The notes: a model not told the origin generated them from the sequence alone. A stretch of 64,000 nucleotides of DNA from JAAEPI01 sp965212145 (GCA_965212145.1 CBDBUY010000004.1:992001-1056000), one strand, 5' to 3'. Positions 34,422 to 46,965 are shown, numbered from the stretch's first letter. Numbers and translations are program-made.

Positions 34422-35668
34422 TGGACATACAACAACTCAAAGAGTGGGACGCAGAAGATCCACTCAAACGCTTTCGAGAGGAATTTCATATTCCAGAAAA
34501 GAATGGAAAACTGACCATTTATTTCTGTGGTAATTCGCTGGGCTTGCAGCCAAAACGCACGCAGAATTATCTCCATTCCGAATTAAGAGCATGGCAGGAG
34601 CGAGGAGTGGAAGGACATTTCACAGGAGATAAGCCCTGGGTGTCTTATCATGAATTAGCCAAGAAGTCTCTTGGCAAGTTGGTTGGAGCAAAGACCGATG
34701 AGGTTCAGGCGATGGGTAGTTTGACTTCCAATTTACATTTGCTACTGGCTTCCTTTTATCAACCATCCGGCAAGCGGAAGAAGGTGATCATTGAACACGG
34801 AGCTTTTCCATCGGATTTTTATGCCGTTCACTCCCACATGAAGATGAAGGGAGTTGATCCTGAGGAGCATTTAATCGAATTGAAAGCTAAGGATGGAGGC
34901 GAGTATTTGCCTTTGGAGGAAGTATTGGGTGCAATTAATGAGAATGCGGATGAACTGGCATTGGTTCTGATGCCGGGCATACAGTATTATTCCGGTCAGT
35001 TTTTTGACATTCCGACCATCACCAAAGCCGCTCATAAAGCCGGAGCTTTTGCTGGGTTCGATCTGGCGCACGCAGTGGGCAACCTGCCTATGAATTTGCA
35101 TGCGGATGAGGCAGACTTTGCGGTTTGGTGTTCTTACAAATACTTGAACTCAGGGCCGGGTGGAATCGGCGGGATGTTTATTCATGAAAAATATGCGTCT
35201 AACCGGGATTTTCCGCGTCTGTCCGGCTGGTGGGGGCATGATGCCAAAGAGCGATTCGAGATGGCAAATCGTATTAATCCGATTCCGAATGTGGATGGTT
35301 GGCAGTTAAGCAATGCCAATGTCCTGTCGACTGCTGCGCACCTGGCTTCCTTGTCCATTTTCGATGAAGCAGGGATAGAAAAGTTAAGAGCGAAAAGCAT
35401 TCGGATGTTTGATTGGCTTTATGCTGAGCTTAGTGCGATTGAAGAAATAGAAATAATCACACCAAAAGAAGCCGCGGAGCGAGGTTGTCAGCTTTCGCTT
35501 TTCCTCAAAGCGGGAGACAGAAGAGTCTTTGATCAATTGAGCGATCAAGGCGTAATCTGTGACTGGCGGGAGCCAAATGTGGTTCGAATAGCTCCGACTC
35601 CCCTGTACAATACATTTGAAGAGATGGGGAGCTTTGTGGAAATATTTAAATCAATTCTGAATGGCTGA
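34421..35668 (+). CDS. kynU: Kynureninase
   Basis: PLP enzyme cleaving (3-hydroxy)kynurenine to (3-hydroxy)anthranilate and alanine. 415 residues. IYFCGNSLGLQPKRT, EGHFTGDKPWVSYHE, AFPSDFYAVHS and GFDLAHAVGNLPM are family motifs; WCSYKYLNSGPGGIGG has the PLP lysine. An in-frame ATG at 34379 is rejected because MDIQQLKEW at 34421 is coupled to the dioxygenase stop. Its own stop overlaps kmo by 8 bases. Confidence 0.96.
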   Translation: MDIQQLKEWDAEDPLKRFREEFHIPEKNGKLTIYFCGNSLGLQPKRTQNYLHSELRAWQERGVEGHFTGDKPWVSYHELAKKSLGKLVGAKTDEVQAMGSLTSNLHLLLASFYQPSGKRKKVIIEHGAFPSDFYAVHSHMKMKGVDPEEHLIELKAKDGGEYLPLEEVLGAINENADELALVLMPGIQYYSGQFFDIPTITKAAHKAGAFAGFDLAHAVGNLPMNLHADEADFAVWCSYKYLNSGPGGIGGMFIHEKYASNRDFPRLSGWWGHDAKERFEMANRINPIPNVDGWQLSNANVLSTAAHLASLSIFDEAGIEKLRAKSIRMFDWLYAELSAIEEIEIITPKEAAERGCQLSLFLKAGDRRVFDQLSDQGVICDWREPNVVRIAPTPLYNTFEEMGSFVEIFKSILNG

Positions 35669-36989
35669 TCGGCCAATTATTGTCGTTGGAGCTGGATTGG
35701 TCGGCTCACTGCTGGCTACCATGCTGTCAAAAGCGGGTAAACAAGTGGATGTCTACGAGAAGAGAGCTGATCCACGAGGGGCCTCACATCAGGAGGGACG
35801 ATCCATCAACTTGGCGCTCAGCCACCGTGGAATTCGAGCCTTAAAGGAGGCGGGAGTTTTCCAGAAAATAGAGAGATCCCTGATCCCCATGCACGGTCGG
35901 AAAATGCACGACGTTTCGGGTGAGCTGACTTTTCAACCCTACGGAAAGGAGGGGCAGTTTATCAATTCGGTCTCTCGCGGGGATTTGAATTTGGCGCTTA
36001 TCAATGAAGCAGAAAGTCAGGGAGCACATTTTCACTTTGAGCATGAATGCTCCTCTGTCGATTCTGAAACCAGTACGCTTTCATTCGATTTTCAGGGAAG
36101 TACGGTGGAAGCTAATGGCGCCTGCATTTTAGGCACGGATGGTGCCTTTTCAGCCATACGGGCGGAAATGAAAAAGTCGCCCGATTTTGAGGAATCGGTC
36201 GAGTTCATTGAGCATGGATACAAGGAACTGAGAATGCCACCTGTCGATGGGAATTTCGCCATGGAGCCTAATTTTCTACACATCTGGCCGAGAGGTCGAC
36301 ACATGCTCATTGCTCTGCCAAATCCCGATAAATCTTTTACGTGCACGTTGTTCTTATCCATGAAGGGGGAACTGTCTTTTGATAGTTTGACAAAAGAAAA
36401 TCTAGAGGTGTTTTTTAAAAGGAATTTCCCGGATGTACCACCGCTTATTCTGGATATTACAGATCAATTCTTTGATAATCCGACGGGTTCGCTGGTCACG
36501 GTGAAGTGCCAGCCTTGGTGCCGAAATAAGACACTTATTCTTGGAGATGCTGCGCATGCGATTGTGCCATTTTATGGTCAAGGGATGAATTCAGGATTTG
36601 AGGATTGCACGTTGCTGATGGATATGCTGCGCGTAGATGATTTCAATTTTGATAGAGTGCTGCCCGAATTTGCCGAAGTTAGGAAACCCGATGGTGATGC
36701 GATTGCGGACCTGGCCATGAAGAATTTCATCGAGATGCGCGATTGGGTTGGTGATGAAAATTTCCTAAAACGGAAGAGAATCGAAGCTGAACTTCATGAG
36801 CAGTTTCCCGACGTTTGGATTCCACAATATTCGATGGTTACATTCAGTGACATTGCTTATTCCACGGCGATGAAACTAGGCCGGCTGCAAGATCAAATTA
36901 TGGAATGGGCATTAGTCCAGGACGAAGTTCCATCAGGTGATCACATCATTCAGCGTTTTCTTGATTTGCGAGGAAAGTCCGGACTCTGA
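35661..36989 (+). CDS. kmo: Kynurenine 3-monooxygenase
   Basis: FAD, NADPH-dependent hydroxylase making 3-hydroxykynurenine. 442 residues; PIIVVGAGLVGSLLATMLSK is the FAD motif, EGRSINLALSHRGI and ILGDAAHAIVPFYGQGMN are kynurenine-monooxygenase landmarks, and the C-terminal hydrophobic segment is the usual membrane-contact region. Third gene of the operon; its 3' end overlaps the convergent DUF3089 gene by 44 bases, the largest convergent overlap here. Confidence 0.95.
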   Translation: MADRPIIVVGAGLVGSLLATMLSKAGKQVDVYEKRADPRGASHQEGRSINLALSHRGIRALKEAGVFQKIERSLIPMHGRKMHDVSGELTFQPYGKEGQFINSVSRGDLNLALINEAESQGAHFHFEHECSSVDSETSTLSFDFQGSTVEANGACILGTDGAFSAIRAEMKKSPDFEESVEFIEHGYKELRMPPVDGNFAMEPNFLHIWPRGRHMLIALPNPDKSFTCTLFLSMKGELSFDSLTKENLEVFFKRNFPDVPPLILDITDQFFDNPTGSLVTVKCQPWCRNKTLILGDAAHAIVPFYGQGMNSGFEDCTLLMDMLRVDDFNFDRVLPEFAEVRKPDGDAIADLAMKNFIEMRDWVGDENFLKRKRIEAELHEQFPDVWIPQYSMVTFSDIAYSTAMKLGRLQDQIMEWALVQDEVPSGDHIIQRFLDLRGKSGL

Positions 36990-37986
36990 GATCCACATTT
37001 TCACGAATGTTCATGTAGAAAAGGTTGTAGTCCACAATGTGATAGCGCTTCCAGTTGATCAGGAAATTCCCAAAGAATTTAGGCTTATGAATCCAAAGCA
37101 AGCCTTGATGATTCTGAGCGTCGGTCACGCCTTTATTGATTCGTTTGAAGTTTCTGAGCACTCCACCTTTGTTTAAATCCCAGTCCGCCCGAGTCGTATC
37201 GGTGGTCCAGGTAAGTGGGTTGACACTTAGGGCATTCGAATACAAAGACTCATGTTTCGGAGGATAGTAGCCTTCTTTGAAAGTGTTCCAGGTCATCCAG
37301 CAGCCTGTTTGATCCGGTGTTTCGCAAACCGGAATGAACTCAAATTCATCTTTTTGGACAGGCATACCCACAATGTAGGCAGCCACCAACTGATTCATGA
37401 GCGACTTTTCTTCAAAGTACTCGTGAAGCAGTCGGACAGCATGTAAGGTGCCTTGACTGTGCGAGGCAATGATGATTGGGCGTCCGCTGTTCCAGTTTTG
37501 CAAATAATACTCGAAGGCCTTTTTGACATCTTGGTAGGCGAAATCAAGTACTTCGTTTTTTAGAGTCGTGTCGTTATAAAAGATTTTGATGTGGCCTTGG
37601 CGATAAAGTGGCGAGTACACCTTGGCTGATCCGTTAAAAACGCTCGCCTGATTCTTGATCGTGGACTCAGCTATTTCCTCATTCAGTTCCTGGTCGTTTA
37701 CATCGGCAAACCATGGATTGGTTGGTTTCTGTTCTTTCGAATAAATCGTCGGGTAGACGAAAAAAACATCAACATCCGACTTGGCTTGTTTTTCTGTCAA
37801 TTGCTTTCTGCCGGGCACCAAGTCGGCACAATCTTCTTTTTCTGGGTGAGCAATCCAATATTTCAGGTTTGTATAATCCGGTGCTTCTGGAGTTTTATTT
37901 AAATCTGCAATACTAAAAGGGGGCTTTTGACTGAATGACTCAAAGACCAGTAAGAAGGTTAAAGAAACCAAAATCGATTTTTTCAT
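36946..37986 (-). CDS. DUF3089 alpha/beta-hydrolase-like exported protein
   Basis: 346 residues with a signal peptide (about 1-19, ending SFSQ). VDVFFVYPTIY and IIIASHSQGTLHAVRLLHEY (nucleophile serine elbow S-x-S-x-G) mark the DUF3089 hydrolase family. Histidine and acid partners cannot be fixed. The gene follows oxyR with an ATGA overlap, so the two are probably co-transcribed. Substrate unknown. Confidence 0.75.
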   Translation of the reverse strand: MKKSILVSLTFLLVFESFSQKPPFSIADLNKTPEAPDYTNLKYWIAHPEKEDCADLVPGRKQLTEKQAKSDVDVFFVYPTIYSKEQKPTNPWFADVNDQELNEEIAESTIKNQASVFNGSAKVYSPLYRQGHIKIFYNDTTLKNEVLDFAYQDVKKAFEYYLQNWNSGRPIIIASHSQGTLHAVRLLHEYFEEKSLMNQLVAAYIVGMPVQKDEFEFIPVCETPDQTGCWMTWNTFKEGYYPPKHESLYSNALSVNPLTWTTDTTRADWDLNKGGVLRNFKRINKGVTDAQNHQGLLWIHKPKFFGNFLINWKRYHIVDYNLFYMNIRENVDLRVRTFLANQENAE

Positions 37987-38924
37987 TTGATAGCAATATG
38001 CGGATCCACAACAACGTAATTATTTTTTTGTAGCATATGGTGAGGTATGTTTTTTTGGATGTACTCTCCTAAAACGCGAATGTAACGATCCTTGTCATGC
38101 TTAGGAGTCACTACTAAACCAATTTCCCTGGCGCGAGGCTTTCCACTGATGGTTTTTAAATTTTCTTCTTGGTCTGCATTCAAACTCAGAGAGGTCAGCT
38201 CAGGTAAAATGGTCATTCCTCCTTTGGTATCCACCATCCTGATCAATGCATCGATGGAATTGCTCTGATACACAAAATCCTTCCCCTCTCGCACCCTAGA
38301 AAGGTTACAGAAGTCACTAACCTGATCTCTGAAGCAGTTCCCCTCGTCCAGCAGCCAAAGCTTGTCTTGATCGATTTCCTTCACGCTGAGCTCTGTTCGG
38401 CCAATATCATCTCCTGAAGCGTAGACATAGAATCTTTCATAAAACAATGGAATAGAATCTACACCCGGCACATCAATGGGCGTGGAAATCAGCCCGACAT
38501 CAAGATCTCCATGACGAATGTTTTGAATGATCCGTTCGGTGATTTGCTCTTTGATAATTATCTGGATATTAGGATAATCTTGTTGAAGCGGATCAATGAA
38601 TAGAGGCACAAGAAATGGAGCAAGGGTTGGAATTATGCCTATTGTCAACCTTCCGCTGAAGTCTTGCTTGAGTTCTTGCGAAAATGTTTTCAGCTGCTTT
38701 ACTCCTGAGACTATTTCCTGAGATTTGGATAGAAAGGCCTTTCCGTCTTCCGTGGCTTGTATAGGTGCAGATGTCCGGTTAAACAGCGCAATTTGAATTT
38801 CCTCTTCCAGCTTTTGAATCTGGATGCTGAGAGCGGGCTGACTGATGCCGACATGTTGAGCGGCTCTTTTAAAATTGCCGAATTTCTGGAGCGCTAACGC
38901 CGATTCAAGCTGATTGAGAGTCAT
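37983..38924 (-). CDS. oxyR: Hydrogen peroxide-responsive regulator OxyR
   Basis: LysR-type activator, 313 residues. The N-terminal helix-turn-helix is AAQHVGISQPALSIQIQKLE. The redox pair is C197 and C206 in EGNCFRDQVSDFCNL, matching the C199/C208 disulfide of E. coli OxyR in sequence context and spacing. It is divergent from katG, the usual OxyR target, across 83 bases. Confidence 0.95.
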   Translation of the reverse strand: MTLNQLESALALQKFGNFKRAAQHVGISQPALSIQIQKLEEEIQIALFNRTSAPIQATEDGKAFLSKSQEIVSGVKQLKTFSQELKQDFSGRLTIGIIPTLAPFLVPLFIDPLQQDYPNIQIIIKEQITERIIQNIRHGDLDVGLISTPIDVPGVDSIPLFYERFYVYASGDDIGRTELSVKEIDQDKLWLLDEGNCFRDQVSDFCNLSRVREGKDFVYQSNSIDALIRMVDTKGGMTILPELTSLSLNADQEENLKTISGKPRAREIGLVVTPKHDKDRYIRVLGEYIQKNIPHHMLQKNNYVVVDPHIAIK

Positions 38925-41185
<2,261 letters not shown>

Positions 41186-41207
41186 TTACTTTTGAAGTTG
41201 ATAATAC

Positions 41208-41236
41208 AGGCCGGCCGGATGGCCGGCCTTTTTTTT
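41208..41236 (+). terminator. Rho-independent terminator of katG
   Basis: AGGCCGGCC (41208-41216) pairs perfectly with GGCCGGCCT (41221-41229) around GGAT, followed by eight T. It lies 22 bases after the katG stop and separates katG from the ankyrin gene. Confidence 0.85.
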
Positions 41237-41247
41237 ATTGAAGTATC

Positions 41248-41616
41248 ATGGAAAAGAACATTTGGGAACTAATTCAAAAGGGTGACGCGGGTGGTCTTTC
41301 GGACCTTCTTAGCAAGGAGCCAAACCTATTAGAGGAAAAGGATTCTCGTGGCTTTACGCCGCTTATTCTTTCCACTTATAACGCCCAGCAAGAAGTTGCG
41401 GAATTGCTTTTGGATCTTGGGGCCGATATAGATGGGAGAGATGTTGCAGGCAACACGGCATTGATGGGTACTTGTTTCAAGGGGAATGTTGACATCATCG
41501 AAATGTTGATCTCCAGAGGAGCGGATGTAGATGCAAAAAACAAACGTGGCGATACGGCCTTGACATTCGCGAAGATGTCAGGAAATGCTGTGTTGGTTGC
41601 CCTCCTGGAGCCCTAA
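41248..41616 (+). CDS. Ankyrin-repeat protein beside katG
   Basis: 122 residues, soluble, made of about three ankyrin repeats (DSRGFTPLILSTYNAQQEVA, DVAGNTALMGTCFKGNVDII, NKRGDTALTFAKMSGNAVLV). An ankyrin protein encoded with a catalase is known in Pseudomonas (AnkB with KatB), where it supports catalase function; the same idea is inferred here from adjacency. The katG terminator in between implies readthrough or a separate promoter. Stop overlaps the convergent next gene by four bases. Confidence 0.8.
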   Translation: MEKNIWELIQKGDAGGLSDLLSKEPNLLEEKDSRGFTPLILSTYNAQQEVAELLLDLGADIDGRDVAGNTALMGTCFKGNVDIIEMLISRGADVDAKNKRGDTALTFAKMSGNAVLVALLEP

Positions 41617-43859
41617 TATCCTAGTTTAACTCTTCGAGTGGATGTGTACTGCTCGTTAGATATTTTCACGAAATATATGCCTTGCTCTAACGTGGAAAAT
41701 CTGGAGTTGACCAAAACCTCAGGTGTCTTCAGGGTCTTTTGCCAAATGATCTTCCCAGAGATATCTATGAGTTGAATGTTGGAGTTTGTTCGACTGAACC
41801 TTTTGCCTAAGTAGATAGTAATTTCTTCGCTGGCCGGATTAGGGAAGACAGTCAAATCATCCTCAACTTCAAAAAAAGCGACTTTTGTTTTGAAGATTTC
41901 CTCGGTTCCATCGTAATCAACCTGCTTCAATCGGTAGTAATTAGCTCCAACGAATGGGCTGGAATCCACGAATGCATAATCATGTCGCTCGTCAGTTGTT
42001 CCATTACCCTTGACCGTACCAATGGTCATGAAACCTGCTCCGTCGGACGAATGCTGAACTTCAAAATAATCATTGTTTAATTCCGTCGCGGTTGTCCAAT
42101 TAATGTGAATTCTATCTGTCCTTTTTTCCAATCCAAAAGAGATCATTTCAACTGGCAGTACGGAAAAATCACATGAAGAACCATTGGTGCCATTAAGCGC
42201 GGTGAGAGTCAAAGTGTTATTCGAAATGTCCCCAGCATTGAAGTCATACGAATAAGTCTCGATGGTGCCATTTTTTTCTGGGAAGGTAATGTCGATGGTG
42301 TAATCTGAAGTCATGTCCGGTAGATGGAAAATAGAAACTGGTGGATTCTGTGCTCCATGCCCAGCCGCTGTACTTCCGGTTTGTGCACCAGAAACAATAT
42401 TGCCCATATCGTCACGAATGATCAAGGACGCCCCCACTATCGGCCTGGTTACGGTGGTGCCATCCACACAGTCTTCTGTAAACACTTTTAAGTAGTTGCA
42501 GGTCGTGTTTTGACAAAGATCATTTTCCCATAATTGATTAGCTGCTGCATCCACATTTATATATAAATCATAATCTCCATCGTCATCGTAATCCACTAAG
42601 TTCACTCCTTCGGCATTTGCATTCACGGCCAGGTCGGTGCGGGTAAAACTCAAATCAGCAACGCTGTTTATATCAGTAGTCGTATTGATGTAGACGTAGC
42701 TATTACCGGCATTATTGCCAAGAAACAGATCAATGTCTCCATCTCCGTCCACATCTGCACAGGCACATCCGTCAATATCTGGACTTCCGGGAATTGTCGG
42801 TTTCGCACTTGCAACGAAATTTCCACTTGTGGTTTGAAGCCAAATTTGGTTTGTTCCTGAATCCGTCCAGTAAATATCCAGGTCACCGTCTAAGTCAAAG
42901 TCACAAAAAATAACTCCTCCCTTGTTCGCATTGTCAGCATCGGTGGATGCTGCATTCGTCGGAATCGACGTGTTGGCAGTGAAGGTGTCATCACCGTCAT
43001 TGGTGTAAAGCTTGGTCCCGTATGGCGCAGTACCATTTGAAGGTTTTCTTACTATAAAATCAACGTAACCATCGGCATTATAATCGCCAGCAGCCATATA
43101 ATCTCCATTGCCACCGTCAATAGCAAGTCCAAGGGCAGGATAATTATTGAGCTGTTGCATGAAATCATTTCCTAATGCTTCTGCTGAGTTTTCTACGACT
43201 CCATCATTGTCCCCGCCATCTCCCAGCTGGATCCCTCTTGTAGCAGTTCCATCAAGTTGTTGGTTTTCAAGAATGTCCACGCCACAATCAGCATTTTCGA
43301 TGACCAAATCCAACCATCCGTCGTTGTTGTAATCAAGAAAAGCCAATCCTTCGGAGTTTATGCCATCATTGCCTCCTCCACAATTATTTCCATTTACGTC
43401 TAAATCTGTAAATACTAAATTGGGAGTCTCACCGGTTCCAACACCGAACATGTATGGATCCGGAGTGCTTCCCGATCCTCGATTGATATAGAATTCGATA
43501 CGGGAATGAGCATTTCGCACAAAATCCATGTTCCCGTCGTTATTGAGGTCACCCCACAGAATTGAACGCTCTGTGTTGTTGTTTAAAAGTCCAGCGGCTA
43601 AAGTGGCGGTTACGTCTGAAAATACCGGGGGGTCTGCCCCATTGCTTTGCAACAGTCTTGTATCAATAGTTCCATCATCTGTATTGACAAGAAGATCTAA
43701 ATCACCGTCATTGTCAAAATCGGCCCAAACGGCACCTCCATCTTTGTTGCCTCCGATATCTATTCCAGTGACTGCTGTTTGCGTAAAATTCTGACCGAAC
43801 AGCATACTAGAAAATCCCAATGTCAGAATGACAAGGGTATATTTCGTCCAAGTTTTCAT
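41613..43859 (-). CDS. Secreted FG-GAP/VCBS-repeat protein with type IX sorting domain
   Basis: 748 residues. A signal peptide (about 1-22, ending MLFGQN) is followed by repeated calcium-binding-like FG-GAP/VCBS blocks (ADFDNDGDLDLLVNTDDG, FLDYNNDGWLDLVIEN, CADVDGDGDIDLFLGN), at least seven of them, as in beta-propeller proteins. A fibronectin-like segment (VEMISFGLEKRTDRIHINWT) follows, and the last ~80 residues (VFPNPASEEITIYL, GIYFVKISNE, RVKLGY) are the type A C-terminal domain that directs type IX secretion. An extracellular adhesive or binding role is inferred. No catalytic domain seen. Confidence 0.85.
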   Translation of the reverse strand: MKTWTKYTLVILTLGFSSMLFGQNFTQTAVTGIDIGGNKDGGAVWADFDNDGDLDLLVNTDDGTIDTRLLQSNGADPPVFSDVTATLAAGLLNNNTERSILWGDLNNDGNMDFVRNAHSRIEFYINRGSGSTPDPYMFGVGTGETPNLVFTDLDVNGNNCGGGNDGINSEGLAFLDYNNDGWLDLVIENADCGVDILENQQLDGTATRGIQLGDGGDNDGVVENSAEALGNDFMQQLNNYPALGLAIDGGNGDYMAAGDYNADGYVDFIVRKPSNGTAPYGTKLYTNDGDDTFTANTSIPTNAASTDADNANKGGVIFCDFDLDGDLDIYWTDSGTNQIWLQTTSGNFVASAKPTIPGSPDIDGCACADVDGDGDIDLFLGNNAGNSYVYINTTTDINSVADLSFTRTDLAVNANAEGVNLVDYDDDGDYDLYINVDAAANQLWENDLCQNTTCNYLKVFTEDCVDGTTVTRPIVGASLIIRDDMGNIVSGAQTGSTAAGHGAQNPPVSIFHLPDMTSDYTIDITFPEKNGTIETYSYDFNAGDISNNTLTLTALNGTNGSSCDFSVLPVEMISFGLEKRTDRIHINWTTATELNNDYFEVQHSSDGAGFMTIGTVKGNGTTDERHDYAFVDSSPFVGANYYRLKQVDYDGTEEIFKTKVAFFEVEDDLTVFPNPASEEITIYLGKRFSRTNSNIQLIDISGKIIWQKTLKTPEVLVNSRFSTLEQGIYFVKISNEQYTSTRRVKLGY

Positions 43860-43972
43860 AGGTCGTGATTAATACCTTGGTATAAAGGTACGAACAAATT
43901 GGACTTATCGAATTGTCAAAGGACAATATTTAGGCGCACCAGAATGAGCGTGTTTAGCTCAGAGCGAGCAAG

Positions 43973-44152
43973 TTAACCCCCACACCCTACACACTCGATC
44001 TCAGTATTCATTGGTCGTGTGCCATTCAATTTCATCTTCAGATTATGAATCTTGTCCTTAATCTCCATGTCTGCAAACATGTCGCCAGTGAGCTTGGATT
44101 CAAGTTCTTTGATTTCTGAGTCGAGGGATTGAGTTTGTTCCGTGGTTAGCAT
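43973..44152 (-). CDS. 59-residue small protein with C-terminal CxxC
   Basis: An open frame of 59 codons plus stop, starting ATG at 44152. It begins MLTTEQTQSLDSEIKELESK, is helical and charged (MEIKDKIHNLKMKLNG) and ends in EIECVGCGG, a CxxC immediately before the stop. Good coding character, position in an otherwise empty gap, and a TACCTTTA near-match to the -7 box 24 bases upstream (44176-44183) support a real gene. It could bind a metal or act in redox chemistry or protein contact. Family not recognised with certainty. Confidence 0.65.
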   Translation of the reverse strand: MLTTEQTQSLDSEIKELESKLTGDMFADMEIKDKIHNLKMKLNGTRPMNTEIECVGCGG

Positions 44153-44213
44153 GGTGTGATTGTTTTGTCTTTTGATAAAGGTAAATCAATTAAGCCATTT
44201 TCAGAATTGGCCT

Positions 44214-44247
44214 AAAAAGAGAAACCCGAAGAAAATTCTCCGGGCTT
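44214..44247 (-). terminator. Rho-independent terminator of clpB
   Basis: On the minus strand AAGCCCGGAGA pairs with TCTTCGGGTTT (including G-T pairs) to make a stem of about eleven pairs, followed after CTC by five T. It lies 26-60 bases after the clpB stop. Confidence 0.7.
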
Positions 44248-44272
44248 TCCGATCTATTTATTTACTCACCTA

Positions 44273-46888
44273 CTATGAAATTTCTACCTTATCCAAATTC
44301 AAAAACTCCACCTCATTTGCGTCACTTAGCGTCACTCCAATCACTGAATCCTTCACGATGTTTCCGGCGAGGATTTCCTTCGAAAGCTCATTCAGAATTT
44401 CTCGCTGAAGCACTCGCTTCAACGGTCTTGCCCCAAACTGTGGATCAAACCCAATCTTGCCCAGATGATCCAACACTTTCTCATCCGCTTCGATCTTGAT
44501 GCCTGCTTCTTCCAATCTCTTCTGAATGAGCCTAAACTGAATTCCTACGATTTTCTGCAAGTCATCCTTACTTAGTGGTCGGAACATGATCGTTTCGTCC
44601 ACTCGGTTGAGGAATTCTGGTCTTACTGATTTCTTCAATAATTCGAAGACCTGATTCTTCGTTTCCTCAATCACCGGCTCAGGATTCTTATCGTCCATTC
44701 GCTCGAAACTTTCCTGAATCAGCTCCGACCCAATGTTGGTCGTCATGATGATAATGGTGTTCTTGAAGTTCGCCGTTCGACCTTTGTTATCAGTCAAATG
44801 TCCATCATCCAATACCTGAAGCAGGATGTTGAAGACGTCCGGATGCGCTTTTTCGATCTCGTCGAGCAAAATGACAGAATAAGGCTTTCTCCGAACCGCC
44901 TCGGTAAGCTGGCCGCCTTCATCGTAACCTACATATCCAGGAGGTGCTCCGATCAATCGGCTTACTGCATGACGCTCCTGATACTCTGACATATCGATTC
45001 TTACCATCGAGTTCTCATCGTTGAAGAGGTACTCTGCCAACGCACGGGCCAGCTCGGTTTTACCGACTCCCGTTGTTCCCAGGAAGATGAATGACCCAAT
45101 CGGTCGCTTAGGATCGTGCAGTCCAGCTCTGCTTCTTCGCACTGCATCCGAAACTGCGGCAATAGCTTCTTCTTGCCCGGCCACTCTGCGTCCCAACTCA
45201 TCCTCCAAATGGAGCAATTTCTCGCGATCGCTTTGCAGCATCTTCCTAACCGGAATACCTGTCCACTTGGCCACAACCTCCGCAATGTCTTCAGAGTCTA
45301 CTTCCTCTTTGAGCAAACTCTTGCCTCCTTGCATTTCAACCAACTGCTGCTGAAACTTCACCAGGTTCTTTTCTGCCTCCACGACTTTTCCATAGCGTAG
45401 CTCTGCGACCAAACCAAAGTCCCCTGATCGCTCGGCTTGCTCTGCTTCGTGTTTGTATCGTTCGATGTTCTCCTTTTCCGTTCGGATGCCCTGAATCACA
45501 GACTTTTCATTTTCCCACTTGGCTTTCAACTCGTTCCGATCTCCCTCCAAGTCGGCAAGCTGCTTGTTCAGCTCTTTTTCCTTGTCCTTGTTTTTCTCTC
45601 GACGTATCGCCTCCCGCTCAATTTCCAACTGCATGATCTTTCGGTTCAGCTCATCCAATTCTTCTGGCAGAGAGTCAATTTCAATTCGCAACTTGGAAGC
45701 TGCCTCGTCCATCAAGTCAATAGCCTTGTCAGGCAAGAATCGATCTGCGATGTATCGGTGTGAGAGCTCTACAGCTGCAATCACCGCATCGTCTTTCACG
45801 CGTACGCCGTGGTGGATTTCATATTTGTCCTTGATGCCTCGAAGAATCGAAATAGCATCTGGAACAGACGGTTCGTCCACGGTAATTCCCTGGAATCGAC
45901 GCTCTAATGCCTTGTCTTTCTCAATGTATTTCTGATACTCCTGGAGCGTTGTAGCTCCAATTGCATGAAGCTCTCCACGAGCCAAAGCTGGCTTCAGCAA
46001 GTTCGCGGCATCCATAGCTCCTTCGCCACCACCACCTGCTCCAATTAAGGTGTGGATCTCATCGATAAACAAGATGATCTCTCCATCAGAATCGGTTACT
46101 TCTTTGATCACGGCTTTCAGTCTCTCCTCGAATTCTCCCTTGAACTTCGCGCCTGCCACAAGCAGACCCATGTCGAGGGAAATGATCGTTTTGGACTTCA
46201 AGTTCTCGGGTACATCTCCATCAATTATTCGCTGTGCCATTCCTTCGACAATGGCCGTCTTGCCTACACCCGGTTCACCCAAGAGCATCGGGTTGTTTTT
46301 TGTTCGTCTGGCAAGAATTTGAAGTACACGTCTGATCTCTTCGTCTCGTCCAATGACCGGATCAATCTTCCCTTTCTTGGCCATCTCGTTCAGGTTCTTT
46401 GAATAACGCTCAAGCGAACGGTATTTTGATTCGGCATTCTGATCCGTCACCTTTTCGCCACCACGCAATTCCTTAATCGCTTTCTTCAACACGCCCGTCT
46501 CGAAACCAACAGATTTTAGCAACTGAGCAGGCTTGTCCTTGCCATTCAGAATGCCAAGCAGAATGTGCTCTACCGCCACGAACTCATCTCCAAAACTCTT
46601 CAGCTGCTTCTCTGCATCCTGTAGTGCCTTGTGTGAATCATTCGAGAGATACGGTTGCCCGCCAGAGACTTTAGGGTAGGCTGCAACGATCTCTTCAAGC
46701 GGCGCTTGAACTTGCGCTTTTGCCGCTCCAATTTTCTTCAAAATGAACGACACCAAATTCTGATCCGACGCAAGAATCGCTTGCAACAAATGTCCCGTTT
46801 CAATCACCTGCTGCCCATTGCCGGAAGCGATCTCAGTTGCCTTCTGCAATGCCTCTTGCGCCTTGATTGTATAGTTATTGAAATTCAT
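44273..46888 (-). CDS. clpB: Chaperone/disaggregase ClpB
   Basis: 871 residues; hexameric AAA+ disaggregase working with DnaK. The Clp N-domain (1-145) is followed by NBD1 with GEPGVGKT Walker A and [14 protein letters not shown]alker B, a long middle coiled coil (about 400-530), and NBD2 with GTTGVGKT and [12 protein letters not shown]. Length and order match ClpB. A promoter-like element shared in part with dnaK lies upstream. Confidence 0.98.
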   Translation of the reverse strand: MNFNNYTIKAQEALQKATEIASGNGQQVIETGHLLQAILASDQNLVSFILKKIGAAKAQVQAPLEEIVAAYPKVSGGQPYLSNDSHKALQDAEKQLKSFGDEFVAVEHILLGILNGKDKPAQLLKSVGFETGVLKKAIKELRGGEKVTDQNAESKYRSLERYSKNLNEMAKKGKIDPVIGRDEEIRRVLQILARRTKNNPMLLGEPGVGKTAIVEGMAQRIIDGDVPENLKSKTIISLDMGLLVAGAKFKGEFEERLKAVIKEVTDSDGEIILFIDEIHTLIGAGGGGEGAMDAANLLKPALARGELHAIGATTLQEYQKYIEKDKALERRFQGITVDEPSVPDAISILRGIKDKYEIHHGVRVKDDAVIAAVELSHRYIADRFLPDKAIDLMDEAASKLRIEIDSLPEELDELNRKIMQLEIEREAIRREKNKDKEKELNKQLADLEGDRNELKAKWENEKSVIQGIRTEKENIERYKHEAEQAERSGDFGLVAELRYGKVVEAEKNLVKFQQQLVEMQGGKSLLKEEVDSEDIAEVVAKWTGIPVRKMLQSDREKLLHLEDELGRRVAGQEEAIAAVSDAVRRSRAGLHDPKRPIGSFIFLGTTGVGKTELARALAEYLFNDENSMVRIDMSEYQERHAVSRLIGAPPGYVGYDEGGQLTEAVRRKPYSVILLDEIEKAHPDVFNILLQVLDDGHLTDNKGRTANFKNTIIIMTTNIGSELIQESFERMDDKNPEPVIEETKNQVFELLKKSVRPEFLNRVDETIMFRPLSKDDLQKIVGIQFRLIQKRLEEAGIKIEADEKVLDHLGKIGFDPQFGARPLKRVLQREILNELSKEILAGNIVKDSVIGVTLSDANEVEFLNLDKVEIS

Positions 46889-46924
46889 AGTCCTTGTCCT
46901 TATTAGTCCTTCGTCCCCTGCTCA

Positions 46925-46965
46925 TCAAACGGCGATCCATCCGTAAAAAGCGGTCATAGTGGCAG
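46925..46965 (-). promoter_or_regulatory. dnaK-like promoter element before clpB
   Basis: On the minus strand CTGCCA (46965-46960), then 20 bases, then TGG (46939-46937), eight bases and TTGA (46928-46925). The same words at the same spacing occur before dnaK (CTGACA at 665, TGG at 691, TTGA at 702); 22 of 41 aligned positions agree. TTGA ends 36 bases before the clpB ATG. The full TGGCAC of a sigma54 site is not kept here. Confidence 0.4.
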
